Assembly: GCA_023053545.1 (NCBI GenBank) | Contig: JAKZAN010000047.1 | Location: 1 to 64,000 of the forward strand | DNA from: Lepidurus packardi | Taxonomy: Eukaryota > Arthropoda > Branchiopoda > Notostraca > Triopsidae | DNA: 64,000 bases | Direction: 5' to 3' | In this document: piece by piece, positions 10,313 to 22,841 of the stretch | Layout: the number at the start of each line of letters is the position of its first letter | Numbering within the stretch: position 1 is the stretch's first letter | The notes under the pieces: generated by a model | Seen by the model: the letters and a program-made list of their open reading frames with translations, nothing else | The model's database searches: none | What the model was told of the DNA's origin: nothing | Position numbers and translations under genes: made by a program

Positions 10313-11620
10313 ATTCAGTCCGTAAGGAATTAATTCAGTTCGTAAGGAATTAATTAAGTCCGTAAGGAAGTAATAAAATCCGTACGGAATTAATTCAGAC
10401 CGTAAGGAATTAATTAAGTACGTAAGGAATTAATTAAGTCCGTAAGGAATTAATTCAGTCCGTAAGGAATTAATTCAGTCCGTAAGGAATTAATTCAGTC
10501 CGTAAGGAATTAATTCAGTCAGCAAGGAATTAATTCAGTCCGTAAGGAATTAATTCAGTCCGTAAGGAATTAATTCAGTCCGTAAGGATTTCATTCAGTC
10601 CGTAAGGTATTAATTCAGTCCGTAAGGAATTAATTCAGTCCGTAAGGAATTAATTCAGTCCTTAAGGAACTAATTCAGTCCGTAAGGAATTAATTCAGTC
10701 CGTAAGGATTTAATTCAGTCAGTAAGGAATTAATTCAGTCCGTAATTAATTAATTCAGTCCGTAAGGAATTAATTCAGTCCGTAAGGATTTAATTTAGTC
10801 AGTAAGGTATTAATTCAGTCCGTAAGGAATTAATTCAGTCCGTAAGGAATTAATTAAGTCCGTAAGGAATTAATTCAGTCCGTAAGGAATAAGTTCAGTA
10901 CGTTAGGAATTAATTCAGTCCGTAATCGATTAATTAAGTCCGTAATGAATTAATTCAGTCCGTATGAAATTAATTAAGTCCGTAATGAATTAATTCAGTC
11001 CGAAAGGAATTAATTAAGGAATTAATTCAGTCCGTAAGGAATTAATTCAGTCCGTAAGGAATTAATTCAGTCCGTAAGGAATTATTTCAGTACGTAAGGA
11101 ATTAATTCAGTTTGTAAGGAATTAATTCAGTCCGTAAGGAATTAATAAAATCCGTACGGAATTAATTCAGTCCGTAAGGAATTAATAAAATCCTTACGGA
11201 ATTAATTCAGACCGTAAGGAATTAATAAAGTACGTAAGGAATTAATTAAGTCCGAAAGGATTTAATTCAGTCCGTAAGGAATTAATTCAGTTTGTAAGGA
11301 ATTAATTCAGTCCGTAAGGAATTAATTCAGTCAGTAAGGAATTAATTCAGTCCGTAAGGAATTAATTCAGTCCGTAAGGAATTAATTCAGTCCGTAAGGA
11401 TTTAGTTCAGTCCGTCAGGTATTAATTCAGTCCGTAAGGAATTAATTCAGTCCGTAAGGAATAACTTCAGTACATAAGGAAATAATTCAGTCCGTAATGA
11501 ATTAATTAAGGCCGTAATGAATTAATTCAGTCCGTAAGGAATTAATAAAATCCGTACGGAATTAATTCAGACCGTAAGGAATTAATTAAGTACGTAAGGA
11601 ATTAACTAAGTCCGAAAGGA
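9975..11620 (+). repeat. 2312-bp-offset duplicated block, copy 1
   Basis: Matches 12287-13932. Shared landmarks at exactly 2312 bp: GTTAGG 10101/12413, inverted-looking monomer 10173/12485, TAAGGAAGTA 10363/12675, 12-bp unit 11013/13325, inverted-core variant 11185/13497, rare AAGGCCGTAATG 11507/13819. The copied length is about 1.65 kb. The 0.67 kb between the copies (11621-12286) is different, built of ATTTATTCAG, AACAAAATCC and CCGAAAGG units. Confidence 0.85.
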
Positions 11621-12286
11621 ATTTATTCAGTCCGTAAGGAATTAATAAAATCCGTACGGAATTAATTCAGTTCGTAAGGAATTTATTCAGTCCGTAAGGA
11701 ATTAACAAAATCCGTACGGAATTAATTCAGACCGTAAGGAATTAATAAAGTACGTAAGGAATTAATTAAGTCCGAAAGGAATTAATTCAGTCCGAAAGGA
11801 ATTAATTCAGTCCGTAAGGAATTAATTCAGACCGTAAGGAATTAATAAAGTACGTAAGGAATTAATTAAGTCCGTAAGGAATTAATTCAGTCCGTAAGGA
11901 ATTAATTCAGTCCGAAAGGAATTAATTCAGTCCGTAAGGAATTAATTCAGTCCGAAAGGAATTAATTCAGTCCGTAAGGAATTAATTCAGTCCGTAAGGA
12001 TTTAATTCAGTCAGTAAGGAATTAATTCAGTCCGTAAGGAATTAATTCAGTCCGTAAGGAATTAATTCAGTCCGTAAGGATTTAATTCAGTCCGTAAGGT
12101 ATTAATTCAGTCCGTAAGGAATTAATTCAGTCCGTAAGGAATTAATTCAGTCAGTAAGGAATTAATAAAATCCGTACGGAATTAATTCAGTTCGTAAGGA
12201 ATTTATTCAGTCCGTAAGGAATTAACAAAATCCGTACGGAATTAATTCAGACCGTAAGGAATTAATAAAGTACGTAAGGAATTAAT

Positions 12287-13932
12287 TCAGTCCGTAAGGA
12301 ATTAATTCAGTCCGTAATCGATTAATTAAGTCCGTAATGAATTAATTCAGTCCGTATGAAATTAATTCAGTCCGTAAGGAATTAACTCAGTCCGTAAGGA
12401 ATTAATTCAGTCCGTTAGGAATTATTTCAGTCCGTAATTAATTAATTCAGTCCGTAAGGAATTATTTCAGTCCGTAATTAATTAATTCATTCCTTACGGA
12501 ACTAATTAAGTCCATAAGGAATTAATTCAATCTGTAAGGATTTAATTAAGTCCGTAATGAATTAATTCAGTCCGTAAGGAATTAATTCAGTCTTTAATGA
12601 ATTAATTCAGTCCGTAAAGAATTAATTCAGTCCGTAAGGAATTAATTCAGTTCGTAAGGAATTAATTAAGTCCGTAAGGAAGTAATAAAATCCGTACGGA
12701 ATTAATTCAGACCGTAAGGAATTAATTAAGTACGTAAGGAATTAATTAAGTCCGTAAGGAATTAATTCAGTCCGTAAGGAATTAATTCAGTCCGTAAGGA
12801 ATTAATTCAGTCCGTAAGGAATTAATTCAGTCAGCAAGGAATTAATTCAGTCCGTAAGGAATTAATTCAGTCCGTAAGGAATTAATTCAGTCCGTAAGGA
12901 TTTCATTCAGTCCGTAAGGTATTAATTCAGTCCGTAAGGAATTAATTCAGTCCGTAAGGAATTAATTCAGTCCTTAAGGAACTAATTCAGTCCGTAAGGA
13001 ATTAATTCAGTCCGTAAGGATTTAATTCAGTCAGTAAGGAATTAATTCAGTCCGTAATTAATTAATTCAGTCCGTAAGGAATTAATTCAGTCCGTAAGGA
13101 TTTAATTTAGTCAGTAAGGTATTAATTCAGTCCGTAAGGAATTAATTCAGTCCGTAAGGAATTAATTAAGTCCGTAAGGAATTAATTCAGTCCGTAAGGA
13201 ATAAGTTCAGTACGTTAGGAATTAATTCAGTCCGTAATCGATTAATTAAGTCCGTAATGAATTAATTCAGTCCGTATGAAATTAATTAAGTCCGTAATGA
13301 ATTAATTCAGTCCGAAAGGAATTAATTAAGGAATTAATTCAGTCCGTAAGGAATTAATTCAGTCCGTAAGGAATTAATTCAGTCCGTAAGGAATTATTTC
13401 AGTACGTAAGGAATTAATTCAGTTTGTAAGGAATTAATTCAGTCCGTAAGGAATTAATAAAATCCGTACGGAATTAATTCAGTCCGTAAGGAATTAATAA
13501 AATCCTTACGGAATTAATTCAGACCGTAAGGAATTAATAAAGTACGTAAGGAATTAATTAAGTCCGAAAGGATTTAATTCAGTCCGTAAGGAATTAATTC
13601 AGTTTGTAAGGAATTAATTCAGTCCGTAAGGAATTAATTCAGTCAGTAAGGAATTAATTCAGTCCGTAAGGAATTAATTCAGTCCGTAAGGAATTAATTC
13701 AGTCCGTAAGGATTTAGTTCAGTCCGTCAGGTATTAATTCAGTCCGTAAGGAATTAATTCAGTCCGTAAGGAATAACTTCAGTACATAAGGAAATAATTC
13801 AGTCCGTAATGGATTAATTAAGGCCGTAATGAATTAATTCAGTCCGTAAGGAATTAATAAAATCCGTACGGAATTAATTCAGACCGTAAGGAATTAATTA
13901 AGTACGTAAGGAATTAACTAAGTCCGAAAGGA
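12287..13932 (+). repeat. 2312-bp-offset duplicated block, copy 2
   Basis: Second copy of 9975-11620. It diverges on the right at about 13932, where copy 1 continues with a TTTATTCAG unit and copy 2 with the consensus. Differences inside are single bases, for example ATGAATTA near 11500 against ATGGATTA in this copy. Confidence 0.83.
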
Positions 13933-14156
13933 ATTAATTCAGTCCGTAAGGAATTAATTCAGTCCTTAAGGAACTAATTCAGTCCGTAAGAAATTAATTC
14001 AGTCCGTCAGGATTTAATTCAGTCAGTAAGGAATTAATTCAGTCCGTAATTAATTAATTCAGTCCGTAAGGAATTCATTCAGTCCGTAAGGATTTAATTC
14101 AGTCAGTAAGGTATTAATTCAGTCCGTAAGGAATTAATTCAGTCCGTAAGGAATTA

Positions 14157-15768
14157 ATTAAGGATTTAATTCAGTCTGTAAGGAATTAATTCAGTGCGTA
14201 AGGAATTAATTCAGTCCGTAAGGAATTATTTCAGTACGTAAGGAATTAATTCAGTCCGTAAGGAATAACTTCAATACGTAAGGAAATAATTCAGTCTGTA
14301 ATGGATTAATTAAGTCCGTAATGAATAAATTCAGTCTGTAAGGAATTAATAAAATCCGTACGGAATTAATTCAGTTCGTAAGGAATTTATTCAGTCCGTA
14401 AGGAATTAATAAAATCCGTACGGAATTAATTCAGTTCGTAAGGAATTTATTCAGTCCGTAAGGAATTAACAAAATCCGTACGGAATTAATTCAGACCGTA
14501 AGGAATTAATAAAGTACGTAAGGAATTAATTAAGTCCGAAAGGAATTAATTCAGTCCGAAAGGAATTAATTCAGTCCGTAAGGAATTAATTCAGACCGTA
14601 AGGAATTAATAAAGTACGTAAGGAATTAATTAAGTCCGTAAGGAATTAATTCAGTCCGTAAGGAATTAATTCAGTCCGAAAGGAATTAATTCAGTCCGTA
14701 AGGAATTAATTCAGTCCGAAAGGAATTAATTCAGTCCGTAAGGAATTAATTCAGTCCGTAAGGATTTAATTCAGTCAGTAAGGAATTAATTCAGTCCGTA
14801 AGGAATTAATTCAGTCCGTAAGGAATTAATTCAGTCCGTAAGGATTTAATTCAGTCCGTAAGGTATTAATTCAGTCCGTAAGGAATTAATTCAGTCCGTA
14901 AGGAATTAATTCAGTCAGTAAGGAATTAATAAAATCCGTACGGAATTAATTCAGTTCGTAAGGAATTTATTCAGTCCGTAAGGAATTAACAAAATCCGTA
15001 CGGAATTAATTCAGACCGTAAGGAATTAATAAAGTACGTAAGGAATTAATTAAGTCCGAAAGGAATTAATTCAGTCCGTAAGGAATTAATTCAGTCTGTA
15101 AGGAATTAATTCAGTCCGTAAGGAATTAATTCAGTCAGTAAGGAATTAATTCAGTCCGTAAGGAATTAATTCAGTCCGTAAGGAATTAATTCAGTCCGTA
15201 AGGATTTAATTCAGTCCGTCAGGTATTAATTCAGTCCGTAAGGAATTAATTCAGTCCGTAAGGAATTAATTCAGTCCGTAAGGAATTAATTCAGTCCGTA
15301 AGGAATAAGTTCAGTACGTAAGGAATTAATTCAGTCCGTAATCGATTAATTAAGTCCGTAATGAATTAATTCAGTCCGTAAGGAATTTATTCAGTCCGTA
15401 AGGAATTAATAAAATCCGTACGGAATTAATTCAGTTCGTAAGGAATTTATTCAGTCCGTAAGGAATTAATAAAATCCGTACGGAATTAATTCAGTCCGTA
15501 AGGAATTAATAAAATCCGTACGGAATTAATTCAGACCGTAAGGAATTAATAAAGTACGTAAGGAATTAATTAAGTCCGTAAGGAATTAATTCAGTCCGTA
15601 AGGAATTAATTCAGTCCGAAAGGAATTAATTCAGTCCGTAAGGAATTAATTCAGTCCGAAAGGAATTAATTCAGTCCGTAAGGAATTCATTCAGTCCGTA
15701 AGGATTTAATTCAGTCAGTAAGGTATTAATTCAGTCCGTAAGGAATTAATTCAGTCCGTAAGGAATTA
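14157..15768 (+). repeat. 1612-bp tandem higher-order repeat, copy 1
   Basis: Starts at an ATTAAGGATTTA unit and is followed directly by a second copy. The rare TCTGTAAGG after ATGAATAA is at 14331 and 15943, and the TTTATTCAG unit after ATGAATTA at 15371 and 16983, both 1612 bp apart. 1612 = 80 x 20 + 12. It introduces the TTCGTAAGGAATTT and AACAAAATCC variants in quantity. It contains an internal 520-bp repeat (see 16141). Confidence 0.83.
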
Positions 15769-17380
15769 ATTAAGGATTTAATTCAGTCCGTAAGGAATTA
15801 ATTCAGTCCGTAAGGAATTAATTCAGTCCGTAAGGAATTATTTCAGTACGTAAGGAATTAATTCAGTCCGTAAGGAATAACTTCAATACGTAAGGAAATA
15901 ATTCAGTCTGTAATGGATTAATTAAGTCCGTAATGAATAAATTCAGTCTGTAAGGAATTAATAAAATCCGTACGGAATTAATTCAGTTCGTAAGGAATTT
16001 ATTCAGTCCGTAAGGAATTAATAAAATCCGTACGGAATTAATTCAGTTCGTAAGGAATTTATTCAGTCCGTAAGGAATTAACAAAATCCGTACGGAATTA
16101 ATTCAGACCGTAAGGAATTAATAAAGTACGTAAGGAATTAATTAAGTCCGAAAGGAATTAATTCAGTCCGAAAGGAATTAATTCAGTCCGTAAGGAATTA
16201 ATTCAGACCGTAAGGAATTAATAAAGTACGTAAGGAATTAATTAAGTCCGTAAGGAATTAATTCAGTCCGTAAGGAATTAATTCAGTCCGAAAGGAATTA
16301 ATTCAGTCCGTAAGGAATTAATTCAGTCCGAAAGGAATTAATTCAGTCCGTAAGGAATTAATTCAGTCCGTAAGGATTTAATTCAGTCAGTAAGGAATTA
16401 ATTCAGTCCGTAAGGAATTAATTCAGTCCGTAAGGAATTAATTCAGTCCGTAAGGATTTAATTCAGTCCGTAAGGTATTAATTCAGTCCGTAAGGAATTA
16501 ATTCAGTCCGTAAGGAATTAATTCAGTCAGTAAGGAATTAATAAAATCCGTACGGAATTAATTCAGTTCGTAAGGAATTTATTCAGTCCGTAAGGAATTA
16601 ACAAAATCCGTACGGAATTAATTCAGACCGTAAGGAATTAATAAAGTACGTAAGGAATTAATTAAGTCCGAAAGGAATTAATTCAGTCCGTAAGGAATTA
16701 ATTCAGTCTGTAAGGAATTAATTCAGTCCGTAAGGAATTAATTCAGTCAGTAAGGAATTAATTCAGTCCGTAAGGAATTAATTCAGTCCGTAAGGAATTA
16801 ATTCAGTCCGTAAGGATTTAATTCAGTCCGTCAGGTATTAATTCAGTCCGTAAGGAATTAATTCAGTCCGTAAGGAATTAATTCAGTCCGTAAGGAATTA
16901 ATTCAGTCCGTAAGGAATAAGTTCAGTACGTAAGGAATTAATTCAGTCCGTAATCGATTAATTAAGTCCGTAATGAATTAATTCAGTCCGTAAGGAATTT
17001 ATTCAGTCCGTAAGGAATTAATAAAATCCGTACGGAATTAATTCAGTTCGTAAGGAATTTATTCAGTCCGTAAGGAATTAATAAAATCCGTACGGAATTA
17101 ATTCAGTCCGTAAGGAATTAATAAAATCCGTACGGAATTAATTCAGACCGTAAGGAATTAATAAAGTACGTAAGGAATTAATTAAGTCCGTAAGGAATTA
17201 ATTCAGTCCGTAAGGAATTAATTCAGTCCGAAAGGAATTAATTCAGTCCGTAAGGAATTAATTCAGTCCGAAAGGAATTAATTCAGTCCGTAAGGAATTA
17301 ATTCAGTCCGTAAGGATTTAATTCAGTCAGTAAGGAATTAATTAAGTCCGTAAGGAATTAATTCAGTCCGTAAGGAATTA
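15769..17380 (+). repeat. 1612-bp tandem higher-order repeat, copy 2
   Basis: Second copy of 14157-15768, also starting with ATTAAGGATTTA. A third, shortened copy begins at 22842. The match to copy 1 runs at least to the TTTATTCAG unit at 16983, and probably to about 17.3 kb. Confidence 0.8.
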
Positions 17381-18850
17381 ATTCAGTCCGTAAGGATTTA
17401 ATTCAGTCCGTAAGGTATTAATTCAGTCCGTAAGGAATTAATTCAGTCCGTAAGGAATTAATTCAGTCTGTAATGGATTAATTAAGTCCGTAATGAATAA
17501 ATTCAGTCCGTAAGGAATTAATAAAATCCGTACGGAATTAATTCAGTTCGTAAGGAATTTATTCAGTCCGTAAGGAATTAATAAAATCCGTACGGAATTA
17601 ATTCAGTCCGTAAGGAATTAATAAAATCCGTACGGAATTAATTCAGACCGTAAGGAATTAATTAAGTACGTAAGGAATTAATTAAGTCCGTAAGGAATTA
17701 ATTCAGTCCGTAAGGAATTAATTCAGTCCGTAAGGAATTAATTCAGTCTGTAATGGATTAATTAAGTCCGTAATCGATTAATTAATTCCGTAATGAATTA
17801 ATTCAGTCCGTATGAAATTAATTCAGTCCGTAAGGAATTAATTAAGGAATTAATTCAGTCCGTAAGGAATTAATTCAGTCCGTAAGGAATTATTTCAGTA
17901 TGTAAGGAAATAATTCAGTCCGTAAGTAATTAATTCAGTCCGTAAGGAATAACTTCAGTACGTAAAGAAATAATTCAGTCCGAAATGGATTAATTAAGTC
18001 CGTAATGAATTAATTCAGTCCGTAAGGAATTAATAAAATCCGTACGGAATTAATTCAGACCGTAAGGAATAAATTAAGTACGTAAGGAATTAATTCAGTC
18101 CGTAAGTAGTTAATTCAGTAAGAAAGGAATTCAATAAATCCTAAAGAATTAATTCAGTCAGTAAGGAATTAATTCAGTCCGTAAGGAATTAATTCAGTCC
18201 GTAATCGATTAATTAAGTCCGTAAGGAATTAATTCAGTCCGTATGAAATTAATTCAGTCCGTAAGGAATTAATTCAGTCCGTAAGGAATTAATTCAGTCA
18301 GTAAGGAATTAATTCAGTCCTTAAGGAATTAATTCAGTCTGTAATCGATTAATTAAGTCCGTAATGAATTAATTCAGTCCGTATGAAATTAATTCAGTCC
18401 GTAAGGAATTAACTCAGTCCGTAAGGAATTAATTCAGTCCGTAAGGAATTATTTCAGTCCGTAATTAATTAATTCAGTCCGTAGGGAATTATTTCAGTCC
18501 GTAATTAATTAATTCATTCCTTACGGAACTAATTAAGTCCATAAGGAATTAATTCAGTCTTTAAGGAATTAATTCAGTCCGTAAAGAATTAATTCAGTCC
18601 GTAAGGAATTAATTCAGTTCGTAAGGAATTAATTCAGTCCGTAAGGAATTAATAAAATCCGTACGGAATTAATTCAGACCGTAAGGAATTAATTAAGTAC
18701 GTAAGGAATTAATTAAGTCCGTAAGGAATTAATTCAGTCCGTAAGGAATTAATTCAGTCCGTAAGGAATTATTTCAGTACGTAAGGAATTAATTCAGTCC
18801 GTAAGGAATAACTTCAATACGTAAGGAAATAATTCAGTCTGTAATGGATT
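15769..18850 (+). repeat. 3-kb block, full version of 22842-25400
   Basis: Aligns with 22842 to about 25400, first at offset 7073 and then at 6553. The change of 520 bp falls between 16141 and 16661, two places with the same ATAAAGTACG/ATTAAGTCCGAAAGG context. Landmarks at 6553: 12-bp unit 17841/24394, 19-bp unit 18136/24689, inverted-looking monomer 18512/25065. Confidence 0.8.
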
Positions 18851-19929
18851 AATTAAGTCCGTAATGAATAAATTCAGTCCGTAAGGAATTAATAAAATCC
18901 GTACGGAATTAATTCAGTTCGTAAGGAATTTATTCAGTCCGTAAGGAATTAATAAAATCCGTACGGAATTAATTCAGTCCGTAAGGAATTAATAAAATCC
19001 GTACGGAATTAATTCAGACCGTAAGGAATTAATAAAGTACGTAAGGAATTAATTAAGTCCGAAAGGAATTAATTCAGTCCGTAAGGAATTAATTCAGTCT
19101 GTAAGGAATTAATTCAGTCCGTAAGGAATTAATTCAGTCAGTAAGGAATTAATTCAGTCCGTAAGGAATTAATTCAGTCCGTAAGGAATTAATTCAGTCC
19201 GTAAGGATTTAATTCAGTCCGTCAGGTATTAATTCAGTCCGTAAGGAATTAATTCAGTCCGTAAGGAATTAATTCAGTCCGTAAGGAATTAATTCAGTCC
19301 GTAAGGAATAAGTTCAGTACGTAAGGAATTAATTCAGTCCGTAATCGATTAATTAAGTCCGTAATGAATTAATTCAGTCCGTAAGGAATTTATTCAGTCC
19401 GTAAGGAATTAATAAAATCCGTACGGAATTAATTCAGTTCGTAAGGAATTTATTCAGTCCGTAAGGAATTAATAAAATCCGTACGGAATTAATTCAGTCC
19501 GTAAGGAATTAATAAAATCCGTACGGAATTAATTCAGACCGTAAGGAATTAATAAAGTACGTAAGGAATTAATTAAGTCCGTAAGGAATTAATTCAGTCC
19601 GTAAGGAATTAATTCAGTCCGAAAGGAATTAATTCAGTCCGTAAGGATTTAATTCAGTCCGAAAGGAATTAATTCAGTCCGTAAAGAATTAATTCAGTCC
19701 GTAAGGATTTAATTCAGTCAGTAAGGAATTAATTCAGTCCGTAAGGAATTAATTCAGTCCATAAGGAATTAATTCAGTCCGTAAGGATTTAATTCAGTCC
19801 GTAAGGTATTAATTCAGTCCGTAAGGAATTAATTCAGTCCGTAAGGAATTAATTCAGTCTGTAATGGATTAATTAAGTCCGTAATGAATAAATTCAGTCC
19901 GTAAGGAATTAATAAAATCCGTACGGAAT

Positions 19930-21690
19930 TAATTCAGTTCGTAAGGAATTTATTCAGTCCGTAAGGAATTAATAAAATCCGTACGGAATTAATTCAGTCC
20001 GTAAGGAATTAATAAAATCCGTACGGAATTAATTCAGACCGTAAGGAATTAATTAAGTACGTAAGGAATTAATTAAGTCCGTAAGGAATTAATTCAGTCC
20101 GTAAGGAATTAATTCAGTCTGTAATGGATTAATTAAGTCCGTAATCGATTAATTAAGTCCGTAATGAATTAATTCAGTCCGTATGAAAATAATTCAGTCC
20201 GTAAGAAATTAATTAAGGAATTAATTCAGTCCGTAAGGAATTAAATCAGTCCGTAAGGAATTATTTCAGTATGTAAGGAAATAATTCAGTCCGTAAGTAA
20301 TTAATTCAGTCCGTAAGGAATAACTTCAGTACGTAAAGAAATAATTCAGTCCGAAATGGATTAATTAAGTCCGTAATGAATTAATTCAGTCCGTAAGGAA
20401 TTAATAAAATCCGTACGGAATTAATTCAGACCGTAAGGAATTAATTAAGTACGTAAGGAATTAATTCAGTCCGTAAGGAATTCATTCAGTCCGTAAGTAG
20501 TTAATTCAGTAAGAAAGGAATTCAATAAATCCTAAAGAATTAATTCAGTCAGTAAGGAATTAATTCAGTCCGTAAGGAATTAACTCAGTCCGTAATCGAT
20601 TAATTAAGTCCGTAAGGAATTAATTCAGTCCGTATGAAATTAATTCAGTCCGTAAGGAATTAATTCAGTCCGTAAGGAATTAATTCAGTCAGTAAGGAAT
20701 TAATTCAGTCCGTAAGGAATTAATTCAGTCCGTAATCGATTAATTAAGTCCGTAATGAATTAATTCAGTCCGTATGAAATTAATTCAGTCCGTAAGGAAT
20801 TAACTCAGTCCGTAAGGAATTAATTCAGTCCGTAAGGAATTAATTCAGTCCGTAAGATATTAATTCAGTCCGTAAGGAATTATTTCAGTCCGTAATTAAT
20901 TATTCAGTCCGTAGGGAATTATTTCAGTCCGTAATTAATTAATTCATTCCTTACGGAACTAATTAAGTCCATAAGGAATTAATTCAGTCTTTAGGGAATT
21001 AATTCAGTCCGTAAAGAATTAATTCAGTCCGTAAGGAATTAATTCAGTTCGTAAGGAATTAATTCAGTCCGTAAGGAATTAATAAAATCCGTACGGAATT
21101 AATTCAGACCGTAAGGAATTAATTAAGTACGTAAGGAATTAATTAAGTCCGTAAGGAATTAATTCAGTCCGTAAGGAATTAATTCAGTCCGTAAGGAATT
21201 AATTCAGTCCGTAAGGAATTAATTCAGTCCGTAAGGAATTAATTCAGTCCGTAAGGAATTAATTCAGTCCGTAAGGATTTCATTCAGTCCGTAAGGAATA
21301 AATTCAGTCCGTAAGGAATTAATTCAGTCCGTAAGGAATTAATTCAGTCCGTAAGGAATTAATTCAGTCCGTAAGGAATTAATTCAGTCCGTAAGATATT
21401 AATTCAGTCCGTAAGGAATTATTTCAGTCCTTAATTAATTAATTCATTCCTTACGGAACTAATTAAGTCCATAAGGAATTATTTCAGTCTTTAAGGAATT
21501 AATTCAGTCCGTAAAGAATTAATTCAGTCCGTAAGGAATTAATTCAGTTCGTAAGGAATTAATTCAGTCCGTAAGGAATTAATAAAATCCGTACGGAATT
21601 AATTCAGACCGTAAGGAATTAATTAAGTACGTAAGGAATTAATTAAGTCCGTAAGGAATTAATTCAGTCCGTAAGGAATTAATTCAGTCC
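19930..21690 (+). repeat. Block copied at 25.4-27.1 and 28.9-30.3 kb
   Basis: The TATGAAAATAATTC and GTAAGAAATT units before the 12-bp unit at 20212 recur before 25705, 5493 bp away. The 19-bp unit at 20527 matches 26020. The AATTATTCAG one-base deletion followed by GTAGGG (20911) matches 26364 and 29534. Inverted-looking monomers at 20942 and 21442 match 26395 and 26895. A two-monomer difference changes the offset from 5493 to 5453 between the 19-bp unit and the GTAGGG unit. Confidence 0.78.
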
Positions 21691-22841
21691 GTAAGGAATT
21701 AATAAAATCCGTACGGAATTAATTCAGACCGTAAGGAATTAATAAAGTACGTAAGGAATTAATTAAGTCCGAAAGGAATTAATTCAGTCCGTAAGGAATT
21801 AATTCAGTCTGTAACGAATTAATTCAGTCCGTAAGGAATTAATTCAGTCAGTAAGGAATTAATTCAGTCCGTAAGGAATTAATTCAGTCCGTAAGGAATT
21901 AATTCAGTCCGTAAGGATTTAATTCAGTCCGTCAGGTATTAATTCAGTCCGTAAGGAATTAATTCAGTCCGTAAGGAATTAATTCAGTCCGTAAGGAATT
22001 AATTCAGTCCGTAAGGAATAAGTTCAGTACGTAAGGAATTAATTCAGTCCGTAATCGATTAATTAAGTCCGTAATGAATTAATTCAGTCCGTAAGGAATT
22101 TATTCAGTCCGTAAGGAATTAATAAAATCCGTACGGAATTAATTCAGTTCGTAAGGAATTTATTCAGTCCGTAAGGAATTAATAAAATCCGTACGGAATT
22201 AATTCAGTCCGTAAGGAATTAATAAAATCCGTACGGAATTAATTCAGACCGTAAGGAATTAATAAAGTACGTAAGGAATTAATTAAGTCCGAAAGGATTT
22301 AATTCAGTCCGTAAGGAATTAATTCAGTTTGTAAGGAATTAATTCAGTCCGTAAGGAATTAATTCAGTCAGTAAGGAATTAATTCAGTCCGTAAGGAATT
22401 AATTCAGTCCGTAAGGAATTAATTCAGTCCGTAAGGATTTAGTTCAGTCCGTCAGGTATTAATTCAGTCCGTAAGGAATTAATTCAGTCCGTAAGGAATA
22501 ACTTCAGTACATAAGGAAATAATTCAGTCCGTAATGGATTAATTAAGTCCGTAATGAATTAATTCAGTCCGTAAGGAATTAATTAAGTACGTAAGGAATT
22601 AACTAAGTCCGAAAGGAATTAATTCAGTCCGTAAGGAATTAATTCAGTCCTTAAGGAACTAATTCAGTCCGTAAGAAATTAATTCAGTCCGTAAGGATTT
22701 AATTCAGTCAGTAAGGAATTAATTCAGTCCGTAATTAATTAATTCAGTCCGTAAGGAATTCATTCAGTCCGTAAGGATTTAATTCAGTCAGTAAGGTATT
22801 AATTCAGTCCGTAAGGAATTAATTCAGTCCGTAAGGAATTA

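Larger units (their letters stand above)
1..17840 (+). repeat. Left satellite domain (mosaic subfamily)
   Basis: This domain lacks the TTTCAGTATGTAAGGAAATA variant that marks the rest of the window (its first occurrence is near 17883). It is rich in units with AAGGATTTA, TCAGTAAGG, TCTTTAATG, TTTGTAAGG and CCTTAAGGAACTA, and in inverted-looking monomers. Many 12-bp units here follow a unit with TCCGAAAGG rather than the TATGAAATTA-consensus pair used further right. Blocks of 0.2-2.3 kb are duplicated at many different offsets and differ by scattered substitutions, which suggests repeated unequal exchange over a longer time than in the right part. The boundary is set by variant content, not by a sequence break. 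Confidence 0.7.
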